Below, in pieces: positions 9,179 through 17,304 of a DNA stretch of 64,000 nucleotides (positions are counted from its first letter, which is position 1; every line of letters begins with the position of its first letter). The translations under genes were made by a program, and so were the position numbers. The notes under the pieces were generated by a model, which did not search any database, had not been told where the DNA came from, and saw only the letters and a program-made list of their open reading frames with translations. This DNA comes from JAKIVR01 sp035933635 (GTDB lineage: Archaea; Thermoplasmatota; Thermoplasmata; Lutacidiplasmatales; UBA184), in assembly GCA_035933635.1 (NCBI GenBank), contig DASYYY010000021.1, positions 310,001 to 374,000 on the forward strand, read 5' to 3'.

Positions 9179-9230
9179 GTCCCTCGACCCGGGGCAATCT
9201 TCAAGCGGCGGTCCCCGTACTCGCCGCGCT

Positions 9231-10340
9231 ATGAAGGACCGCGTCCGGCGCATCTTCGAGAAACTCCCCGAGGGCACCGAGGCGATCGTCCTCGTGAACT
9301 CGGCCGAGCCCCACCTCGATCAGAGCTTCTTCTACGTCTTTGACGTCCCGAGCGGCCTGTTCGAGGGCTCGGCGGCGGTGGGCTTCCCGGACGGCAAGCT
9401 GCACGTGCTCAGCTCGCTCCTGGAGGAGGAGAGCGCCCGCGAGGCGGCCAAGCACGACCCGGATGTCGCGGTCGACACGATGACCCAGCCCGACGACCGC
9501 CGCCAGTGGCTTGCCCGGCTGCTCCCCTCGGGCGGGCCGATCGCGCTCAACTACCGCGAGCTCACCCACGAGGACTTCCTGTCGCTGGAGAAGTCGCTCC
9601 CCAAGGGCCACTGGGTCGATGCGTCGACGGCCGTGCGACGGGCCCGCGCCGTCAAGGACGCGCGCGAGATCGAGCGACTGCGTCGCGCCGGGGCGATCGC
9701 CTCCACCGTCGGTTCCCAGATACCCTCGCTGCTCAAAGGGGGAATGACCGAGACCGAGCTCGCGAGCGAGATCGAGTACCGGATGATGCGGGCCGGCGCC
9801 TCCGGGCGCAGCTTCAGCACCATCGTCGGGTTCGGCCGCAACGGCGCCGAGCCGCACTACGTTCCGCAGGATGTCCGCCTCGAGCCCGGGATGAGCCTCG
9901 TCTGCGACTTCGGGGCGTTCTTCCAGCGCTACGCGAGCGACCTGACCCGCTCGTTCCACTTCGGTCCGACCGACCCCGAGCTGAAGAAGGTCCACGAGTG
10001 CGTCGAGGCGGCCCAGGCGGCCGGATTCGCCGCCGTCCGCGCGGGCGTCCCCGGCAAGGAGGTCCATCTCGCGGCCCAGAAGGTGATCGATGCCTCGCCC
10101 TGGAAGGGCCGCTTCATCCACGGGGTCGGCCACTCGATCGGCCTCGCCGTGCACGACGGCTACGGCATGAGCGCCCGCACCGAGGAACCGCTCGAGGCCG
10201 GAATGGCGATTACCATCGAGCCCGGCATCTACCTGCCCGGACACGGGGGCGTACGGATCGAGGACGATGTGCTCGTCACCGCGACGGGTATGGAGCTGCT
10301 TACCACGACGGCCCGGGGATACATCGAGGTCCCCGCGTGA
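9231..10340 (+). CDS. M24-family metallopeptidase (Xaa-Pro dipeptidase-like)
   Basis: This 369-residue protein has a creatinase N-terminal domain and a pita-bread C-terminal catalytic domain. Metal ligands are visible as the Asp of VCDFGAFF, the Asp of YASDLTRSFHFG, the His of HGVGHSIGL, and the Glu residues of IEPGIYLPG and RIEDDVLVT. Archaeal homologues such as Pyrococcus PepQ cleave Xaa-Pro dipeptides. The ATG at 9231 is preferred to 9129 because the longer reading overlaps the end of gcvPB. Its stop overlaps the phosphofructokinase start (GTGA), so the two are translated together although no metabolic link is evident. Confidence 0.9.
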   Translation: MKDRVRRIFEKLPEGTEAIVLVNSAEPHLDQSFFYVFDVPSGLFEGSAAVGFPDGKLHVLSSLLEEESAREAAKHDPDVAVDTMTQPDDRRQWLARLLPSGGPIALNYRELTHEDFLSLEKSLPKGHWVDASTAVRRARAVKDAREIERLRRAGAIASTVGSQIPSLLKGGMTETELASEIEYRMMRAGASGRSFSTIVGFGRNGAEPHYVPQDVRLEPGMSLVCDFGAFFQRYASDLTRSFHFGPTDPELKKVHECVEAAQAAGFAAVRAGVPGKEVHLAAQKVIDASPWKGRFIHGVGHSIGLAVHDGYGMSARTEEPLEAGMAITIEPGIYLPGHGGVRIEDDVLVTATGMELLTTTARGYIEVPA

Positions 10341-11356
10341 AGTTCGGGGTCCTGACCGGCGGGGGCGACTGTCCTGGCCTCAACGCCGCCATTCGCGGCG
10401 TGGTCTACCGCGCCCACCGCAAGGGCCACACCGTCGTCGGCTTCGCCGACGGCTGGAAGGGGCTCCGCGACGGGCAGATCGTCCCGCTCGAGGGCCGCGA
10501 CCTCAGCGCGCTGATCGCCCGGGGCGGTACGATGCTCGGGAGCTCGCGGACCAATCCGTTCGCCAAGCCCGAGGACGCCGCCAAGGTCCTCGCGACGCTC
10601 GACCGGGAAGCGATCGACGCCCTGATCGCCATCGGGGGAGACGACACGCTGACGGCGGCGCGCGAGCTGTCCCAGCGCGGGCGCCACGTGGTCGGGGTGC
10701 CCAAGACGATGGACAACGACGTGGGCGCCACCGACTGGACGTTCGGGTTCGACTCGGCCTCGAGCGTCGCGACCGAGGCGCTCGAACGCCTGCGCGACAC
10801 CGCATCGAGCCACCACCGGGCGATCGTGCTCGAGGTCATGGGCCGCCACGCCGGTTGGGTCGCGCTCGCCACCGGCATCGCCGGGGCGGCGGATTACACG
10901 CTGCTCCCCGAGGAGCCGTACCGCGAATCGGAGCTGCTCGAGCACGTTTCCTCCGCGGTCCGGGCGCGTGGATACGCCCTGGTCGTGGTCTCCGAGGGGA
11001 TCGACCTCGGCTCCAAGGGGAGCGTGGGCGGGGCCGACGAGTTCGGCCACGAGCTCCTGCGGGAGCGCGGGGTCGGGGCGGCGGTCGCCAAGCGGATCGA
11101 GACCGCACTCCAGATCGAGACCCGCTCCGCCCAGATCGGGCACATCCAGCGGGGCGGCCCCCCGACGCTGTTCGACCGGATCCTGGCGACACGTTTGGGC
11201 GCCTGCGCGGTCGACCTGGCCCTCGACGGAAAGTTCGGGACCGTGGCGGTGCTGCGGGGCGAGAAGGTCGAAGGCGTCCCCCTCGAACAGGCGCTCCAGA
11301 AGCCCAAGGTCGTCGGGCGCGACTGGATCGACCTCCTCCACACCTTCGACGCCTAG
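10337..11356 (+). CDS. 6-phosphofructokinase, predicted pyrophosphate-dependent
   Basis: A 339-residue PfkA-family enzyme that phosphorylates fructose-6-phosphate in glycolysis. It begins with GVLTGGGDCPGLNAAIRG and has the substrate motif MGRHAGWVA. Two residues that tell phosphoryl donors apart are clear: the donor loop reads GGDD (100-103) instead of GGDG, and the catalytic motif reads PKTMDND (122-128) with Lys instead of Gly. In characterised enzymes the Asp and Lys block ATP and favour pyrophosphate. Most archaea use ADP-dependent kinases of another family, so this gene is notable. The start GTG overlaps the M24 peptidase stop by 4 nt. Donor assignment is from residues only. Confidence 0.9.
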   Translation: MKFGVLTGGGDCPGLNAAIRGVVYRAHRKGHTVVGFADGWKGLRDGQIVPLEGRDLSALIARGGTMLGSSRTNPFAKPEDAAKVLATLDREAIDALIAIGGDDTLTAARELSQRGRHVVGVPKTMDNDVGATDWTFGFDSASSVATEALERLRDTASSHHRAIVLEVMGRHAGWVALATGIAGAADYTLLPEEPYRESELLEHVSSAVRARGYALVVVSEGIDLGSKGSVGGADEFGHELLRERGVGAAVAKRIETALQIETRSAQIGHIQRGGPPTLFDRILATRLGACAVDLALDGKFGTVAVLRGEKVEGVPLEQALQKPKVVGRDWIDLLHTFDA

Positions 11357-11360
11357 TCCC

Positions 11361-12392
11361 ATGCCGGTCCGGGCGCTGTGGTGGGAAGGCGACCGTCTCC
11401 ACCTTCTCGACCAGCGCGAGCTCCCCGGCCGGACCGTGGTGCTGCGGTTGCGCCGCGTACGGGAGGTCGCCGACGCCATCCGCACGATGGCGGTCCGTGG
11501 TGCTCCCGCGATCGGGGCGGCGGCGGCGTACGGGATGGTCCTCGCTCAACGCGAGGGCCGCTGGAGCGCGGACCGCGCCGCGCGATTGCTCGCGGCCACC
11601 CGGCCGACCGCGAACGACCTCTTCGTCGGCATTGAAGCGGTGCGCCGTGCATGGGTGGCCGGCGAAGACACTCTGCGCCGCGCGGAGGCCTACCGCACGC
11701 AGATCGTCGACGAATGCCACGCGATCGGCAAGGCCGGGGCACCGCTGCTCCGCGGCGCCGACCGGATCCTCACCCACTGCAACGCCGGTGCTCTGGCGAC
11801 GGTCGAATGGGGGACGGCGTTGGCGCCCATCCGGGTAGCCCATCGCTCGAACCGCAAGCTGTTCGTCTGGGTGGACGAGACCCGGCCGCTCCTCCAAGGC
11901 TCGCGTTTGACCGCGTGGGAGTTGGCTCAGGAGCACATCGCCCACGCCGTGATCGCCGACAACGCCGCCGGACTGTTCATGCACCGCGGCGAGGTCGATG
12001 CGGTGATCGTCGGGGCGGACCGGATCGCCCGGAACGGCGACTTTGCGAACAAGATCGGGACCTACGAGAAGGCGGTGCTCGCGCACGAGAACGGCATTCC
12101 GTTCTACGTCGCCGCACCCTGGAGCACCTTCGACGAGCTGCGCCCCCGGGGCTCGTCCATCCCTGTCGAGGAGCGGTCTCCGGACGAGGTCCTGACGGTC
12201 CGCGGCACCCGGCTGGCACCCCGAGCCAGCCCCGCGCGCAATCCGGCGTTCGATGTCACCCCGGCGAGGTACGTCCGGGGTTTCGTCACCCCCTCGGGTG
12301 TCGTACGCCCCGGCGCGCTCCGCCGGGTCCTCGCGCGACGGTCCCCCGAGGACCGGCTGACGCCCCGATTCACGGGCACAACGCCTAATTGA
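11361..12392 (+). CDS. mtnA: S-methyl-5-thioribose-1-phosphate isomerase (aIF2B-like family)
   Basis: A 343-residue member of the eIF2B alpha/beta/delta-like isomerase family. RTMAVRGAPAIGAAAA is the family's N-terminal signature; the catalytic Cys is in THCNAGALAT and the catalytic Asp in VGADRIARNGD. The NKIGTYEKAVLA segment is typical of MtnA, which converts methylthioribose-1-phosphate to methylthioribulose-1-phosphate in methionine salvage. Ribose-1,5-bisphosphate isomerase is the main alternative, but the overall pattern fits MtnA better. The ATG is 4 bp after the phosphofructokinase stop, so it belongs to the same operon. The last 30 residues (after RGFVTPSG) are Arg-rich and poorly conserved. 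Confidence 0.88.
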   Translation: MPVRALWWEGDRLHLLDQRELPGRTVVLRLRRVREVADAIRTMAVRGAPAIGAAAAYGMVLAQREGRWSADRAARLLAATRPTANDLFVGIEAVRRAWVAGEDTLRRAEAYRTQIVDECHAIGKAGAPLLRGADRILTHCNAGALATVEWGTALAPIRVAHRSNRKLFVWVDETRPLLQGSRLTAWELAQEHIAHAVIADNAAGLFMHRGEVDAVIVGADRIARNGDFANKIGTYEKAVLAHENGIPFYVAAPWSTFDELRPRGSSIPVEERSPDEVLTVRGTRLAPRASPARNPAFDVTPARYVRGFVTPSGVVRPGALRRVLARRSPEDRLTPRFTGTTPN

Positions 12393-12414
12393 CCCCGGGG
12401 GGCTCGAAGGCCCA

Positions 12415-13548
12415 GTGCACGTCCTGCTCGCGAGCCACCGATACTACCCGGTGCCGGGAGGGACGGAGCGAGCCGTCCAGACCCTCGCCGAGGGGCTGGT
12501 CCGCCGGGGCTGGCGCGCGACCGTGGTGACGCAGATCGAACCCGGCGTGCCCGCGAGCGAGGTGCTGAACGGCGTCCAGGTCATCCGGATCCCGGTCCGA
12601 CCGTTCGCCGGGATCCGGTTCCCCTCCGGCTACCTTCGGACCTTGCGCGGGATCGACGCGGACCTGTTCCACCTCCATGGGAACCGGATCTGGTGCGCCG
12701 ACTTCTACTTCCCGCGCGCTGGGAGTTTCTCCTGGCCGCAGGTGCTGACCGGATACGGGTTCTACCAGTGGGAGATGCACCCCGGATGGTTCGACCGGTG
12801 GTACTTCCAACGGTACTTCCCCGGCCGGGTCCGTCGGTTCGACGCCTATACGACCTCGACCGAACGCGAGCGCGGTCAGCTCCTCCGGTGGGGGGTCCGG
12901 CCGGAGATGCTGGTCCCGGTGGCGTTGGGTGTCCCACTCGACGAGTTCACCGCTCCCGCGTCGGACCCCGCCGTGCTCCGTGAGGGGTGGAAGCTCGAGC
13001 GGCCCCTGGTGGCGGTCTACGCCGGCGGATTCTTCGAGAACAAGCGCGTCGACCGGCTCGTGGAGGCCATCGCGCCGGTACGTGACCGCTGGGCACTGGT
13101 GGCGATCGGCCGCGACCAGCCCGGTTCGCCGCACGACCTCGCCGAATGCCGTTCGCTCGCCGAAAGGGCCGGGGTCGAGTTCCGGGCCCCTGGCGTGCTC
13201 GATCGTCGGGACGTGATCCGGGCGCTCTACACCGCCGACGCCGTGGTGCTCGGGAGCGAGTACGAGGGGTTCGGGCTCCTTCCGGTCGAGGCGATGGCCG
13301 CCGGCCGGCCGTTCGTGGCCTACGAGAGCGGCGCGGTCCCGGAGATGGCCGCGACGGGCGCCGGCACCGTGGTGCGCACCGCGGCGGAGTTCGCCGCGGC
13401 GCTAAGTCGGCTGGAGGACCGGGCCGAACGCGAGCGTCGGGGAGCTATCGGACGGTCGACCGCGAGTTTCTATTCCGCCGAGGCGATGGTGGACCGCTTC
13501 GTGGCCGTGTACCGACGGGTACTCGGCGAACCGGCGACGGTCGCTTAG
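12415..13548 (+). CDS. Family 4 glycosyltransferase
   Basis: The 377-residue protein shows the GT-B fold pattern: an N-terminal Rossmann strand MHVLLASHRYYPVPGGTE with the glycine-rich acceptor loop, and a C-terminal donor domain with VAVYAGGFFENKRVDRLVEA and the EX7E element in GSEYEGFGLLPVEAMAAG. It would transfer a sugar from a nucleotide donor, retaining anomeric configuration; donor and acceptor cannot be read. It starts at GTG 12415, 22 bp after mtnA. Its stop overlaps that of the small membrane protein on the other strand by 4 bp. Confidence 0.88.
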   Translation: MHVLLASHRYYPVPGGTERAVQTLAEGLVRRGWRATVVTQIEPGVPASEVLNGVQVIRIPVRPFAGIRFPSGYLRTLRGIDADLFHLHGNRIWCADFYFPRAGSFSWPQVLTGYGFYQWEMHPGWFDRWYFQRYFPGRVRRFDAYTTSTERERGQLLRWGVRPEMLVPVALGVPLDEFTAPASDPAVLREGWKLERPLVAVYAGGFFENKRVDRLVEAIAPVRDRWALVAIGRDQPGSPHDLAECRSLAERAGVEFRAPGVLDRRDVIRALYTADAVVLGSEYEGFGLLPVEAMAAGRPFVAYESGAVPEMAATGAGTVVRTAAEFAAALSRLEDRAERERRGAIGRSTASFYSAEAMVDRFVAVYRRVLGEPATVA

Positions 13549-13685
13549 AGCGGCCGGCCGAGGAAGTGCTCCAGACCGTGCATCGCGGTGCCGATCGCGG
13601 CACCGAGGCCCACGCCGAGGTGGTTGAGGACGATGACTCCGCCGACGACGACGAGGATCGCGACGGCCCAAGCGGACAGACTCAT
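13545..13685 (-). CDS. Small hydrophobic membrane protein (46 aa)
   Basis: A 47-codon frame encodes MSLSAWAVAILVVVGG and a continuing hydrophobic stretch to about residue 36, enough for one long or two short membrane helices, ending HFLGRPL. A purine-rich GGAGG is placed 9 nt before the ATG, and a TATA-like element lies about 40 bp upstream, so it is a better candidate than most short frames in this GC-rich DNA. No family is recognised. It converges with the GT4 gene and has its own promoter. Confidence 0.6.
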   Translation of the reverse strand: MSLSAWAVAILVVVGGVIVLNHLGVGLGAAIGTAMHGLEHFLGRPL

Positions 13686-13723
13686 CGTGCGTTTCCTCCG
13701 GGAACGGCCGACGGCCGCTCCTG

Positions 13724-13731
13724 CTAGTTAT
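13724..13731 (-). promoter_or_regulatory. TATA box for the 46-aa membrane protein
   Basis: Reading leftward, CTATAACT lies 39 bp before the ATG at 13685. With initiation about 25 bp downstream the message would have a leader of about 15 nt that includes the GGAGG Shine-Dalgarno element. Confidence 0.5.
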
Positions 13732-13847
13732 AGCCCGACGTTCCACCGGCACAGGCGGAGAATCGGGCGTTCCTCGTCGAGGAAACTCCCTACGGCCGGG
13801 CGGACCTGCGAAGTTTCATAGCTTCCGACCGGTAGGCCGCGCCGAGT

Positions 13848-13951
13848 GCCCTGGTAGTCTAGCGGTCTAGGATCTAAGCCTGTCGAGCTTGGAACTCGGG
13901 TTCGAAGGGTCGGTCGCTGCTGCGCCCGTTCCGAAACTCCCGACCAGGGCG
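13848..13951 (+). tRNA. tRNA-Asp(GTC) with an intron in the T-loop
   Basis: Acceptor strands GCCCTGG (13848-13854) and CCAGGGC (13944-13950) pair perfectly, with discriminator G at 13951, the usual one for tRNA-Asp. The D-stem is GTCT/GGAT with two wobbles. The anticodon arm is TAAGC, loop CTGTCGA with GTC at 13882-13884, and GCTTG. The T-stem TCGGG (13896-13900) does not find its partner directly; CCCGA appears at 13939-13943 after an insert. Removing 31 nt restores a 73-nt tRNA with T-loop TTCGAAT. CCA is not encoded. There is no second tRNA close by. Confidence 0.9.
13907..13937 (+). other. 31-nt tRNA intron with bulge-helix-bulge motif (position 59/60)
   Basis: The junctions form a bulge-helix-bulge. 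The outer helix is the T-stem TCGGG/CCCGA. The 4-bp central helix is TTCG (13901-13904) with CGAA (13932-13935). The 3-nt bulges are AAG (13905-13907) and ACT (13936-13938). An inner helix GGTCGG/CCGTTC holds with one mismatch and one wobble. Archaeal splicing endonuclease EndA cuts such structures. The exact cut is uncertain by 1 nt; both options leave a 7-nt T-loop. Confidence 0.85.
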
Positions 13952-14007
13952 CTCCTCCCACCGAGAGCGTTCTTGTACTCGAGTGTCCCCGCTCCCATCG
14001 TCGGAGC

Positions 14008-15105
14008 GTGGTGACCGTGACGAGTCGGGTGCCCGAGGTCCCCACGCGGCCGCCGGACTCTGCGTCGGAGATGACCCCGTTCATCTCGGTCGTGGTCACT
14101 GCGCACGGCCGTCGGCAGTTCCTCCGCGAGGCGGTCGGGTCGGTGCTGGCGCAGACCCTTCCCCGGAGCGAGTTCGAGGTTTGCGTGGTCAAGGACTTCG
14201 CGGACCTGCCGATCGACACGTTCCTCGAAGGGAACTCCGTCGGCCACGTGGAGACCGACGAGGTCCCGCTCGGCGCCAAGCTCGCGATCGGCACCCGGGC
14301 GGCGCGCGGGGAGGTGCTGACGTTCCTCGAGGACGACGACGCCTATGCGCCGGAGCGACTTCGGGCCGTGGCGGACCGGTTTCGGGCGAGCCCCGAGCTG
14401 GGGTATTTCCGCAACGGGCAGCATCTGATCGGCGAGAACGGGGCGGACCTGCCCGAGTCGGCCTACGGCCAAGCCCACCGGAACTTGGTCCGCATCGGGG
14501 TGGTGGATGCACCCCGCCATGCGCTGGGGCGCCGGCTCGGGGACCTCGCCCGAGTGGACCCGGACTTCAATCTCAGCTCGATCGCTGTCCGGCGATCGGT
14601 CCTGCTCCCCCATCTCGAGGAGCTCCGGGGACAGCGCGCGGCCGTCGACAGCTTCGTCTTCTACGCGGCCCTCTCGGCCGGCCTCGGGGCGCGCATCGAC
14701 CCGACCGCGCTGACCCGCTATAGGGTCCACGGGAGCAACGTCTCGCTCTGGGGCGGTGACGCCGAGCACGCGGCCGGCCAGCGGGCCGCCTACCAGCGGA
14801 CCTTCCTCGACTCGTTCCGTCCGATCTACGAGCGCACGGTGCGGGCGGGCCCGCCGGCCGCCGCCGCGCTCGCGGGGAGCGCCTACTTCGGCACCCGTGT
14901 CCTGTACGACGTGCTCACCGGCGACGGGGGCGGGCGAACGCTCCGATCGGACCTGCGACGGTTCGTGCGGGTCAGCCCGTGGTCGGTGCTGCTGTACCGA
15001 CGTGACATCAGCGCGTGGGGGACCGCCGCGGCGCTCGCTCCCCGACGGGCCCGTAGCGCGTTCCTGCGCCGCCGGGTCGAGGAATCTCGACGCGCGCGCG
15101 GCTGA
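14008..15105 (+). CDS. Family 2 (GT-A) glycosyltransferase
   Basis: The protein has up to 365 residues. The GT-A core begins ISVVVTAHGRRQFLREAVGSVLAQ and continues to FLEDDDAYAPERL, whose acidic run is the DxD-type metal/nucleotide-sugar motif. A basic C-terminal third with several short helices ends in an Arg-rich tail. The start is unsettled: GTG 14008 has a short purine run before it, while ATG 14071 begins right at the conserved strand (MTPFISVVV). It lies 56 bp after the tRNA-Asp and is followed by the cis-prenyltransferase, so both may serve lipid-linked glycan assembly. Confidence 0.82.
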   Translation: MVTVTSRVPEVPTRPPDSASEMTPFISVVVTAHGRRQFLREAVGSVLAQTLPRSEFEVCVVKDFADLPIDTFLEGNSVGHVETDEVPLGAKLAIGTRAARGEVLTFLEDDDAYAPERLRAVADRFRASPELGYFRNGQHLIGENGADLPESAYGQAHRNLVRIGVVDAPRHALGRRLGDLARVDPDFNLSSIAVRRSVLLPHLEELRGQRAAVDSFVFYAALSAGLGARIDPTALTRYRVHGSNVSLWGGDAEHAAGQRAAYQRTFLDSFRPIYERTVRAGPPAAAALAGSAYFGTRVLYDVLTGDGGGRTLRSDLRRFVRVSPWSVLLYRRDISAWGTAAALAPRRARSAFLRRRVEESRRARG

Positions 15106-15160
15106 GCGGACGTTGGGGACTCCCGCGAAGGGCTAATCGGGGGCTCTCGCTCGCCTGCCC

Positions 15161-15976
15161 GTGCCATCGCCGACCCCCAAGCCGCCGTCGAAGTCCTCGC
15201 CGTACCTCGGCCAGATCCTCGGCAGCGCGTTCCGGGACGCGCAGGAGCAGCGTCTGCTGCGGATCGTGCGCGAATCCCCGCTCCCCCGCCACCTGGCGAT
15301 CATCATGGACGGGAACCGAAGGTTCGCCAAGACCCACGGGCTCCTCGTCGAGCACGGCCACGAGCGCGGGCGCGACAAGCTCGAGGAGCTGCTCAACTGG
15401 TGTTTGGAAATCGGACTGAAGATCATCACCGTCTACGCGCTGTCGACCGAGAACCTTCAGCGACCGGCCGACGAGCTCGAGCCGCTGATGCAGCTCTTCG
15501 CCCGCAGCTTCAACGACATCGCCACCGACGAACGAGTCCACCGCAACCAGATCCGGGTCCGGGCGTTCGGCAATCGCTCGATCCTACCGCGCGACGTGGT
15601 CACCGCGATCGAGAAGGCGGAGGCGGCCACCGCCGGCTACGACCGCTACCACTACAACGTGGCCATCGCCTACGGCGGGCGGGAGGAGATCGTCTTCGCC
15701 ATCCGCGCGCTCGCCCAGGAGGTGCTGGAGGGTCGCCTGCGCCCCCAGGACATCACGCCAGAGAAGGTCTCGAGCCATCTGTACACGGCGAAGCTTCCGG
15801 ACCCGGACCTGGTGTTCCGCACGAGCGGTGAGGAGCGGATCTCCAACTTCCTGCTCTGGCAGTCGGCCTACGCCGAACTCTACTTCGCCGACGTCCTGTG
15901 GCCGGGGCTGACCAAGCTCGACTTCCTCCGGGCGATCCGCGACTTCCAGATCCGCCAGCGGCGGTACGGCGGCTAG
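15161..15976 (+). CDS. uppS: Cis-prenyltransferase (polyprenyl diphosphate synthase)
   Basis: A 271-residue enzyme of the UppS/DHDDS family, which extends an allylic diphosphate with isopentenyl units in Z configuration to make the polyprenol carrier for glycans. Conserved regions are all present: HLAIIMDGNRRFAK with the catalytic Asp, HERGRDKLEELLNWC, ITVYALSTENLQRP, YNVAIAYGGREEI, and DLVFRTSGEERISNFLLWQSAYAEL near the end. Archaea make dolichol-like carriers with this enzyme. GTG 15161 is used. A neighbouring glycosyltransferase supports a role in surface glycosylation. It is convergent with the first Kelch gene. Confidence 0.94.
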   Translation: MPSPTPKPPSKSSPYLGQILGSAFRDAQEQRLLRIVRESPLPRHLAIIMDGNRRFAKTHGLLVEHGHERGRDKLEELLNWCLEIGLKIITVYALSTENLQRPADELEPLMQLFARSFNDIATDERVHRNQIRVRAFGNRSILPRDVVTAIEKAEAATAGYDRYHYNVAIAYGGREEIVFAIRALAQEVLEGRLRPQDITPEKVSSHLYTAKLPDPDLVFRTSGEERISNFLLWQSAYAELYFADVLWPGLTKLDFLRAIRDFQIRQRRYGG

Positions 15977-15992
15977 ATCCCGTGGACGGGTT

Positions 15993-17051
15993 CTAGCTCC
16001 AGGCACCGGCCCGGTAGATCCAGGTGTCGTTCAGCGTGATGAGAGGGTAGAAGCCGCTCGCGCCGCCGAACACAACGACCTCCTTGGCGGAGGAGTCGTA
16101 GGCGATCGCCGGCCAGTCGCGGCCCGGCGGTTGACGGGGGAGGGACGGTTCGGTCCACCGACCCGCGTGGAACGTCCAGGTATCGTTCCACACCGTCTGG
16201 GTGTTGTCATCACGGCCACCAAAGAGCACCACCCGGCCGCTCGCCCGGTCGTAGGCGGCCGCTGGAGAGACGCGCACGCCCGGGGCGCCGCCGCTCGAGA
16301 TCTGAGTCCACACGCCCGCGTGGAAGGTCCAGGTATCGTTCAGGTCGGCCGCTCCCAGGCCGCCGAAGAGTACGACGTAGCCATCGGCGGCGTCGTAGGC
16401 GATGGCCGCTTCTCGCCGTGCCGGAGGCGAGGTCGCGGGATGGAGGAGGTGCCAGCTGCCACTGTAGAAGGCCCATGTATCGGACAGCTGGCCCGAAGCG
16501 TTCGCGCCGCCGAACAGCAGAAGGTAGCCGTCCGCGGCGTCGTAGACGAGCGCCGCGCCGGAACGCCCCGAGGGGAAGCCCGAAAGGCGCAGGTGCGTCC
16601 AGTTGCCGGCGGAGAACTTCCAGGTGTCGTGCAGGTAGCCGGCGGTACCCTGCCCGCCGAACAGCACGACACCGGCGTCCTTCGGGTCGTAGGCCATGGA
16701 CCCGTCACCGCGGCCCGAGGGGTGGACGGAGGGGAATATCTCCGTCCAATTCCCGGCCCGATAGGTCCAGGTATCCGAGTAAAGGGTCGACCCACTATAC
16801 CCTCCGAAGAGCACGGAATAGCCGTCCTTGGGATCGAACGCCATCGAAGCGGCCCAACGCCACGGCGGGGCGATGGTGGCGGGGTTCCCTGTCGAGGTCC
16901 CGCGGGTACCGATCGAAGCTGCCGAGGAGATTCCGCCGTCGGCGAGTACGCCCGTCGACGCCAACAGGACGAGCACCGCGAAGATTGCGACCTCGCGAGG
17001 AATCCCCCGCCGTTTGGCCCCGAAAGGAGACCACGCGATCATCTCGGCCAT
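15993..17051 (-). CDS. Kelch-repeat secreted/anchored protein 1
   Basis: The 352-residue protein has a short N-terminus and a hydrophobic segment (about residues 22-40) that is a signal peptide or anchor. Six repeats of about 45 residues follow, each with the core YDxxDGYVVLFGG-x(8)-DTWxFxxGxWT. The Gly-Gly and the spaced Tyr/Trp are the Kelch signature, so a six-bladed beta-propeller outside the cell is expected. No enzymatic domain is attached. It is the most divergent and most separated of three tandem paralogues. Partner or ligand is unknown; adhesion or polysaccharide binding are guesses. Confidence 0.85.
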   Translation of the reverse strand: MAEMIAWSPFGAKRRGIPREVAIFAVLVLLASTGVLADGGISSAASIGTRGTSTGNPATIAPPWRWAASMAFDPKDGYSVLFGGYSGSTLYSDTWTYRAGNWTEIFPSVHPSGRGDGSMAYDPKDAGVVLFGGQGTAGYLHDTWKFSAGNWTHLRLSGFPSGRSGAALVYDAADGYLLLFGGANASGQLSDTWAFYSGSWHLLHPATSPPARREAAIAYDAADGYVVLFGGLGAADLNDTWTFHAGVWTQISSGGAPGVRVSPAAAYDRASGRVVLFGGRDDNTQTVWNDTWTFHAGRWTEPSLPRQPPGRDWPAIAYDSSAKEVVVFGGASGFYPLITLNDTWIYRAGAWS

Positions 17052-17304
17052 CCACTCGGCGGTATCTCAAAAACCTCCCCAATGCGCCAGGCCTGTTCCG
17101 CCCGGTGCAGTTCGGCGGCTGCAGGGTCCGACGATTCTCGGGTATACCGTCGGGCGCTCCGAGGATCGGGGTGCGCGCGCAGGTAGTCCGACGCTGGCAC
17201 TGCCGCGCAGCCGGTGGGCGAACGGAGCGGCTCGAGCCGCCCTCGCCGCCCTCTACCCGTACGGCGCGCTCGCCGAGGGCGCCGGCCCGCCGAGAAACCC
17301 CGAT
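17052..17304. other. Intergenic spacer between Kelch genes 1 and 2
   Basis: These 253 bp hold no convincing gene. Leftward, TTTTTGAGATA at about 17064-17074 is a possible AT-rich promoter element for Kelch gene 1. No terminator or repeat is evident. Confidence 0.4.

Noticed and set aside
9129..9230. N-terminal extension of the M24 peptidase
   Set aside because: It overlaps the gcvPB end and is Pro/Arg/Ser-rich; ATG 9231 begins at the creatinase domain.
13402..13752. 116-codon leftward frame overlapping the 46-aa gene
   Set aside because: Arg-rich product without motif; the shorter frame has the promoter, ribosome site and hydrophobic helix.
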